A stretch of 64,000 nt of DNA from Billgrantia gudaonensis (lineage in GTDB: Bacteria > Pseudomonadota > Gammaproteobacteria > Pseudomonadales > Halomonadaceae). Below, piece by piece: positions 59,541 to 64,000 of the stretch. The position numbers and the translations under genes are program-made. Every line of letters starts with the position of its first letter. Position 1 is the stretch's first letter. The notes beneath the pieces are model-generated. The model was given only the letters and a program-made list of their open reading frames with translations, did not search any database and was not told the origin of the DNA. Location: NCBI RefSeq assembly GCF_900100195.1, contig NZ_FNES01000002.1:1-64000 (forward strand), written 5' to 3'.

Positions 59541-59570
59541 GCGGGGTCGGGTCCTCGGACCCGACCCCGC
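59541..59570 (-). terminator. Very strong hairpin between binding-protein and permease genes
   Basis: GCGGGGTCGGGTCC (59541-59554) is fully complementary to 59557-59570, with TC between. The practical stem is 12 bp with a CCTCGG loop. There is no U-tract, and the two genes are on the same strand 112 bases apart. Such intercistronic hairpins can stabilise the upstream mRNA or reduce read-through, giving more binding protein than membrane parts. Confidence 0.7.
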
Positions 59571-59588
59571 GATCAGGCGGCAGTGGCC

Positions 59589-60359
59589 TTATTCGTCGTT
59601 GCTGCTGCTACCGAACCACTTGGCGTGGATTTCGTCGTAGGTGCCGTCTTCCTTCATCGCGGCCAGTGCCTCGTTGACGGGCTCGACCCATTCGCTGCCA
59701 TCGGCCAGGGCGATGCCGTACTGCTGCCCCTCGTAGAGCGGGCCGACGACTTTCACGCGACCTTCGCCACGAGTTTGCGAGAAGTAGCCGACGTTGGGCG
59801 CGTCGTAGAAGACGGCGTCGACGCTACCGCCGAGCAGCGCCATGTACATGTCGCTGGAACCCGGATAGGGGGTGACGTCGGCGTCGTCGCCGAACTTCTC
59901 GTCGAGAAAGTCGTAGCTGGTGGAGCCGACCTTGGTTCCGATCTTCAGGCCCTCGAGATCGTCGATATCCTCGACCTCGTCGTTGTTGGCGCGGACCAGG
60001 ATCTTCAGGCCGCTGTCGTAGTAGGGATCGGAGAAGTCGACGATCTCCTCGCGCTCTTCGGTGATGGTGATGCCAGCGATGGCGATGTCCACGTTGCCGG
60101 TCTGCACGGCGGGAATGATGCCGTTGAAGTCCATGGTCTCGAGGTTGTACTCGAAGCCGGCGCGTTCGGCGATTTCGGCCAGGATGTCCATGTCGAAGCC
60201 GACCATCTCGCCGGTGTCTTCATCCATCATTTCGAACGGCACGAAGCTCGGGTCGGTGACTACGTCGAGCACGTGGTCGTCGGCGCTGGCCAGGCTCGAA
60301 AAGCCCACGGCAGCGGCGATACCGGAGGCGAGGGCGGCTGATTTCAGGTGATGTTGCAT
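59589..60359 (-). CDS. Periplasmic amino-acid-binding protein (family 3)
   Basis: The 256-residue protein has a signal peptide (ATG at 60357-60359; SAALASGIAAAVGFSSLASA, cleavage near 26) and then the family-3 SBP pattern: FVPFEMMDEDTGEMVGFDMD and AGITITEEREEIVDFSDPYY. The mature part is very rich in Asp and Glu (DDADVTPYPGSSD; EVEDIDDLEG), as in exported proteins of halophiles. It binds a polar amino acid, probably Glu, Gln or a basic one; this is not resolved. Confidence 0.95.
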   Translation of the reverse strand: MQHHLKSAALASGIAAAVGFSSLASADDHVLDVVTDPSFVPFEMMDEDTGEMVGFDMDILAEIAERAGFEYNLETMDFNGIIPAVQTGNVDIAIAGITITEEREEIVDFSDPYYDSGLKILVRANNDEVEDIDDLEGLKIGTKVGSTSYDFLDEKFGDDADVTPYPGSSDMYMALLGGSVDAVFYDAPNVGYFSQTRGEGRVKVVGPLYEGQQYGIALADGSEWVEPVNEALAAMKEDGTYDEIHAKWFGSSSNDE

Positions 60360-60475
60360 GTTTTTTTCCCCGTGGAGGACATTGTTGTGAATGACGCCAT
60401 AAACCATGGCGAGTTCCCGGGGAAGCGTCAAGTCGGTGGGCCGTCGGTTTGCCAGCGTGTGGCCAACGCTGACCT

Positions 60476-60829
60476 TCATACCATGAAGGAGGCGCCGCAG
60501 CCGCAGGTGGTGGTGGCGTTGGGGTTCTGGACCAGAAAACGAGTGCCGGCCAGGCCCTCCTCGAAGTCCACGGTGGAGCCGACCAGGTACTGATACGAGA
60601 GGGCGTCGACGACCATGGCCACGTCGCCGAATTCGATCAGAGCGTCGTCCTCGCCGACCTCTTCGGCGAAGTCGAAGCCATACTGGAAGCCCGAGCAGCC
60701 ACCGCCGGTCACGTAGACGCGCAGCTTGAGCGCGGGGTTGCCCTCTTCCTCGATCAGTGTCCGCAGGCGTGCACGGGCAGTGTCGGAGAGCATCAGGGGC
60801 GTCGGTACGAATGACTCTGCGCCGCTCAT
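60476..60829 (-). CDS. erpA: Iron-sulfur cluster insertion protein ErpA
   Basis: The 117-residue A-type carrier has the three conserved cysteines C45 ([10 protein letters not shown]), C109 and C111 (TTCGCGASF). ErpA delivers [4Fe-4S] clusters to targets such as IspG/IspH and respiratory enzymes. SGFQYGF and the C-terminal CGCGASFMV favour ErpA over IscA/SufA. A TTGACC-18-GATAAT promoter is seen upstream. Confidence 0.94.
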   Translation of the reverse strand: MSGAESFVPTPLMLSDTARARLRTLIEEEGNPALKLRVYVTGGGCSGFQYGFDFAEEVGEDDALIEFGDVAMVVDALSYQYLVGSTVDFEEGLAGTRFLVQNPNATTTCGCGASFMV

Positions 60830-60869
60830 GGGCGAACTCCTATGCGCCGGAATGAATGGCTAACCGTGC

Positions 60870-60899
60870 ATTATCCGCAATCCCGAGCGGCAGGGTCAA
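60870..60899 (-). promoter_or_regulatory. Possible erpA promoter
   Basis: On the minus strand TTGACC (60899-60894) and GATAAT (60875-60870) are 18 bp apart and lie 41 bases before the erpA ATG. The -35 is nearly perfect. No IscR-type site was seen. Confidence 0.6.
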
Positions 60900-60909
60900 C
60901 TATCAAGGG

Positions 60910-61944
60910 TCAGGGCATCAGTGCCGGGGCGGCGAGACCGGCCGTTTCGTCGCAGCCGAACATCAGGTTCAGATTGTGGATCGCCTGACCCGAGGCGCCC
61001 TTGACCAGGTTGTCGATCACCGCCAGTACCACGACGGTGTCGCTGTCGCCGGGACGGTGCACGGCGATTCGGCACAGATTGGCGCCCTTGACGCTGCGCG
61101 TCTCGGGGTGGCTGCCCATCGGCATGACGTCGACGAAGGGCTCACCGGCGAAGCGCGATTCGAAGAGCGTCTGGAGATCGCCGGGTTCAGCGGTCAGCCG
61201 GCCGTAGAGGGTGGCATGGATGCCGCGGATCATCGGTGTGAGGTGGGGCACGAAGGTGAGTCCGACCGGGCCTGCCGCGGCATCGCTCAACCCCTGGCGG
61301 ATCTCAGGGAGGTGGCGATGGCCAGAGGCGCCGTAGGCCTTCATCGATTCGCTCGCCTCGGCGAGCAGCGAGGGCACCTTGGCACCGCGCCCGGCGCCGG
61401 TCACTCCGGATTTGCAGTCGGCGATGACGTGGTCGGTGTCGATGAGACCGCTTTCCAGCAGCGGTAGCAGACCGAGCTGCACGGCCGTGGGATAGCAGCC
61501 GGGCACGGCGATCAGGCGTGCCTCGCGGATCTGCTCGCGATTGGTCTCTGGCAATCCGTAAACGGCCTGTTCGAGCAGCGCGGGGGCCCCGTGTGGCTGG
61601 CCGTACCAGTGCGCCCACTCTTCGGCATCGCGCAGGCGGAAATCCGCAGAGAGATCGATCACCCGGGTGCCGCGCTCGAGAAGCTCGGCGGCCAGGGCGT
61701 GGGCCACGCCATGCGGAGTGGCGAAGAAGACGGCATCGCACTTGCCCAGTCGATCCGGGTCGGGTGGGCTGAAGACCAAGTCGTCGTAGTGCCCGCGCAG
61801 GTTGGGATAGAGTTCGCTGACGCCCACGCCCGATTCGGAGCGTGAGGTGATCGCCTCGATTTCGACTTCGGGATGTTGGGCCAGCAGCCTGAGCAGCTCG
61901 ACGCCGGTGTAACCGGTGCCGCCGACGATTCCCACCTTGATCAC
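60910..61944 (-). CDS. argC: N-acetyl-gamma-glutamyl-phosphate reductase
   Basis: The 344-residue enzyme has an N-terminal Rossmann motif [17 protein letters not shown] and the catalytic C150 in AVPGCYPTA. It reduces N-acetylglutamyl phosphate to the semialdehyde in arginine synthesis. It is divergent from the CLC gene, with 133 bases between, and runs into erpA's promoter region. Confidence 0.97.
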   Translation of the reverse strand: MIKVGIVGGTGYTGVELLRLLAQHPEVEIEAITSRSESGVGVSELYPNLRGHYDDLVFSPPDPDRLGKCDAVFFATPHGVAHALAAELLERGTRVIDLSADFRLRDAEEWAHWYGQPHGAPALLEQAVYGLPETNREQIREARLIAVPGCYPTAVQLGLLPLLESGLIDTDHVIADCKSGVTGAGRGAKVPSLLAEASESMKAYGASGHRHLPEIRQGLSDAAAGPVGLTFVPHLTPMIRGIHATLYGRLTAEPGDLQTLFESRFAGEPFVDVMPMGSHPETRSVKGANLCRIAVHRPGDSDTVVVLAVIDNLVKGASGQAIHNLNLMFGCDETAGLAAPALMP

Positions 61945-62077
61945 GTTGCACTCCTCGTTGGTTGGCCAGGGAGAGGACGGGAGCGACGCACTGGGATCGC
62001 CCCGTCAGATTATGATACACAAGTGACGGGGCTGCGACCCAGCCGTCCCCTGCCACGGATCGTACAGGAAACCTGCC

Positions 62078-63862
62078 GTGTCGCGTTTATCGCGCTTCAG
62101 TGCCAGCCAGAGTCTGGAACGCTTTCGTCGCCAGCTCGCCAACGTCGATGCCTTGCCGCAGTTGTGCGTGCTCGGTGTGGTGTCGGGCCTGGTCACCGGC
62201 GCTTTGATGGTGGTGTTTCGCAGCCTGCTGGCTCTGGGCGGCTGGCTGTTGTTTCCCGACAACGATCCGGAGGCGTTCGAAGCGCTTGCGCCGCTACTGC
62301 GTGTCGCGATGCCCTTGCTGGCCGTGTTGTTGATCGGCGCATGGATGTGGCGCATGCCGGCTTCCGGCCGGCAGATCGGCGTACTGCACGTCATCGACCG
62401 GTTGACCTATCAACAGGGGCGCTTTCCCATCCGCAACTGGTTCACCCAATGGTGGGTGGGGGTGGTGTCGGTGATCGGTGGGCTGTCGGCAGGTCGCGAA
62501 GGGCCGGCGATCCATCTCGGCGCCGCAGCGGCCAGCGGGCTCGGTCAGCGCCTGCGCCTGCCTCACAACAGCTTGCGCGTGCTGGTGGCCTGCGGCACGG
62601 CTGCAGGCATTTCGGCCTCGTTCAACACCCCCATCGCTGGGGTCATCTTCGCCATGGAAGTGGTGATGATGGAGTACACCATCGTGGGCTTCATGCCGGT
62701 GATCCTGGCTTCCAGCATGGGAGCGGTGGTGGCGCAACTGGTCTATGGTCCGGATCCGGCGATCGGGGTTCCCGACCTGCATCTTCGCTCGTTGCTCGAT
62801 TTGCCGTGGATCGTGGTGAGTGCACTGGTGATCGGTCTGTTGGCCGGCCTGTTCGTGCGCGTCTCGCGATTGGGCCGGCGCTTCGAGCAGATACCCATGG
62901 CGCTGCGTTTCGCCCTGGCCGGCGTCGTCGTGGCAGCCGTTGCCGGATGGTATCCCCAGGTCCAAGGGATGGGCTACGACACCCTGCAGGCCACGCTTTC
63001 CGGTTCGGTAGCCGTCGACGTGTTACTGGCCGTGGCCATCGGCAAGCTGTTGCTCACAGCCGGTACCGTGGCATGCGGCATTCCGGTGAGCATCATCGGT
63101 CCCATTCTGGTGATCGGTGGAGCGGCCGGTGCGCTGTGTGGCCTGGCGGGTCAGGCGCTGCTGCCCATGGAGGCGTCCGACCCGGCTCTCTACGCCATGC
63201 TCGGCATGGCAGCGATGATGGGGGCGGTGCTGCAAGCACCGCTGGCTGCGCTGATGGCGCTGCTGGAGCTCACTCACAACCCTTCCATCATCATGCCGGG
63301 CATGTTGGCCGTCGTGGTGGCCGGGCTTACCGCACGGCAGCTGTGCCGTTGCGACGGCTTTTTCATCAGTGTGACGCGGCACGGCCTGCATCCGTTGCAG
63401 CAGCCGCTGATGCAGGCGCTGTCGCGCGTTTCCGTGCCTGCGGTCATGGAGCGCAATTTCGTACGAACCTCGCGCATGGTGACCTGCGATCAGGCACGCG
63501 CGCTGCTCGAACGGGGGCCGGTGTGGATACTGATCATGCGCTCTTCCGACGACAAGCCGACGCTGGCACTCAAGGCTGCCGACCTGGCACGGGCAATGAT
63601 GGAAGAGTCCATGGAGGAATCCATCGAGGCCCCGGGAGCGATGATCGACCTGCTGGAGGTACCCGGGCAACGTCTGGAAATGGCTCCCATCCATCTGCAG
63701 GCCACGCTGTCAGAGGCGTTCGAGCGGCTCAATGACCAGGCAGTGGATGCGCTCTACGTCGAACATGGGCATCGACCGAGGCAGAAGCGGATTTCGGGTA
63801 TCATCACGCGGGGCGCCATCGAGCGCTATTACCGGCTGAATGATGTGCAGGCCAGTGGATAG
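62078..63862 (+). CDS. CLC-family chloride channel/antiporter with C-terminal CBS domains
   Basis: The 594-residue protein (GTG start at 62078) has the CLC fold with about 10-12 spans. GREGP (139-143) holds the gating glutamate E141, so antiport is possible. The other anion motif GSGIP is not conserved: the aligned stretch reads ASGRQIG (96-101), without the proline. The C-terminus (about 465-590) has CBS-type domains. It is unclear if it is a channel or an H+/Cl- exchanger. The name clcA would be only a family label. Confidence 0.85.
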   Translation: MSRLSRFSASQSLERFRRQLANVDALPQLCVLGVVSGLVTGALMVVFRSLLALGGWLLFPDNDPEAFEALAPLLRVAMPLLAVLLIGAWMWRMPASGRQIGVLHVIDRLTYQQGRFPIRNWFTQWWVGVVSVIGGLSAGREGPAIHLGAAAASGLGQRLRLPHNSLRVLVACGTAAGISASFNTPIAGVIFAMEVVMMEYTIVGFMPVILASSMGAVVAQLVYGPDPAIGVPDLHLRSLLDLPWIVVSALVIGLLAGLFVRVSRLGRRFEQIPMALRFALAGVVVAAVAGWYPQVQGMGYDTLQATLSGSVAVDVLLAVAIGKLLLTAGTVACGIPVSIIGPILVIGGAAGALCGLAGQALLPMEASDPALYAMLGMAAMMGAVLQAPLAALMALLELTHNPSIIMPGMLAVVVAGLTARQLCRCDGFFISVTRHGLHPLQQPLMQALSRVSVPAVMERNFVRTSRMVTCDQARALLERGPVWILIMRSSDDKPTLALKAADLARAMMEESMEESIEAPGAMIDLLEVPGQRLEMAPIHLQATLSEAFERLNDQAVDALYVEHGHRPRQKRISGIITRGAIERYYRLNDVQASG

Positions 63863-63931
63863 GGCGCATTTTTCTGGCCCACCAATGCATGGCGCACACG
63901 TCAATGCGCAATTTCTCGACGAGGAGCCTTC

Positions 63932-64000
63932 ATGTACTTGTGGATCAAGGCGTTGCATCTGGCCGCGGTGGTGACCTGGTTCGCCGCGCTGTTCTACCTG
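63932..64000 (+). CDS. hemJ: HemJ-type protoporphyrinogen oxidase, N-terminus only
   Basis: From the ATG at 63932, preceded by GAGGAG, 23 codons reach the window edge: MYLWIKALHLAAVVTWFAAL and so on. The start MYLWIKALH...VTWFAALFYL matches the conserved first helix of HemJ, with the haem-ligand histidine H9. HemJ oxidises protoporphyrinogen IX in haem synthesis in bacteria without HemY/HemG. The rest lies outside the window. Confidence 0.75.
   Translation, partial: MYLWIKALHLAAVVTWFAALFYL

Noticed and set aside
62078..63862. Fluoride exporter of the CLC-F type
   Set aside because: The gating motif is GREGP as in chloride CLCs rather than the CLC-F variants, so an F- exporter is not supported even though the other anion motif is altered.

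Overview
The window is high-GC gammaproteobacterial chromosome, most likely Halomonas or a close relative (Halomonadaceae). This rests on protein recognition (UvrD, SpoT, OxyR, MnmG and the F-ATPase all read as gammaproteobacterial), on the gene neighbourhoods, and on the very acidic exported solute-binding protein at the right end, which fits a halophile. No rRNA, tRNA, CRISPR array or prophage was seen. Almost everything from 2.8 kb onward is compact core genome. The only clearly accessory part is the first 2.5 kb.

Layout. 1-2.8 kb: an edge-truncated IS3-type element, an A/T-rich gene for a ribbon-helix-helix protein resembling MatP, and an IS481-type element with recognisable inverted ends, all placed upstream of gmk. 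2.8-16.9 kb: gmk-rpoZ-spoT-ridA-thpR (nucleotide and stringent-response cluster), an NAD(P)-dependent epimerase-like gene divergent from oxyR-recG, a heptanucleotide tandem repeat, an SCP2-like gene, a HU gene, a rubredoxin-reductase-like gene, ubiC-ubiA, then phoB-phoR behind a Pho box. 16.8-19.9 kb: a Wzz-like chain-length regulator with a small membrane protein, a PCuAC copper chaperone and cysZ. 20-24.2 kb: an iron locus (periplasmic siderophore-esterase-like hydrolase, TonB receptor, Fur box, divergent AraC/PchR-type regulator). 24.2-29.5 kb: pstS-pstC-pstA-pstB-phoU with a second Pho box in front of pstC.

29.6-45.6 kb: a YciA-type thioesterase, an orphan Tat-exported TRAP binding protein, uvrD, a nested-hairpin intergenic repeat, hexR, a 66-residue unknown protein, an NSS symporter, a DUF72 gene, glmU-glmS, apbE, uppP, a CDF metal exporter and mgtE. 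45.7-53.0 kb: the complete atpIBEFHAGDC operon with its own promoter and terminator. 53.1-57.5 kb: mnmG-rsmG-parA-parB, ending in an intrinsic terminator. 57.55-57.96 kb: a gene-free stretch with a perfect DnaA box, several near-consensus boxes and an A/T-rich patch, interpreted as the chromosomal origin. 58-64 kb: an amino-acid ABC transporter operon, erpA, argC, a CLC chloride channel/transporter and the start of hemJ.

How it fits together. The mnmG-to-atpC block is transcribed away from the proposed origin, with ParAB in the usual origin-proximal place. Phosphate control is concentrated here: PhoBR and Pst-PhoU both carry Pho boxes. GlmU and GlmS (UDP-GlcNAc), UppP (undecaprenyl phosphate) and the Wzz-like protein serve envelope assembly. 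The most interesting items are the oriC region, the MatP-like gene whose present start lies in an IS end, the receptor-esterase-regulator iron locus, and the nested-hairpin element next to hexR. No clearly new multi-gene system was found.
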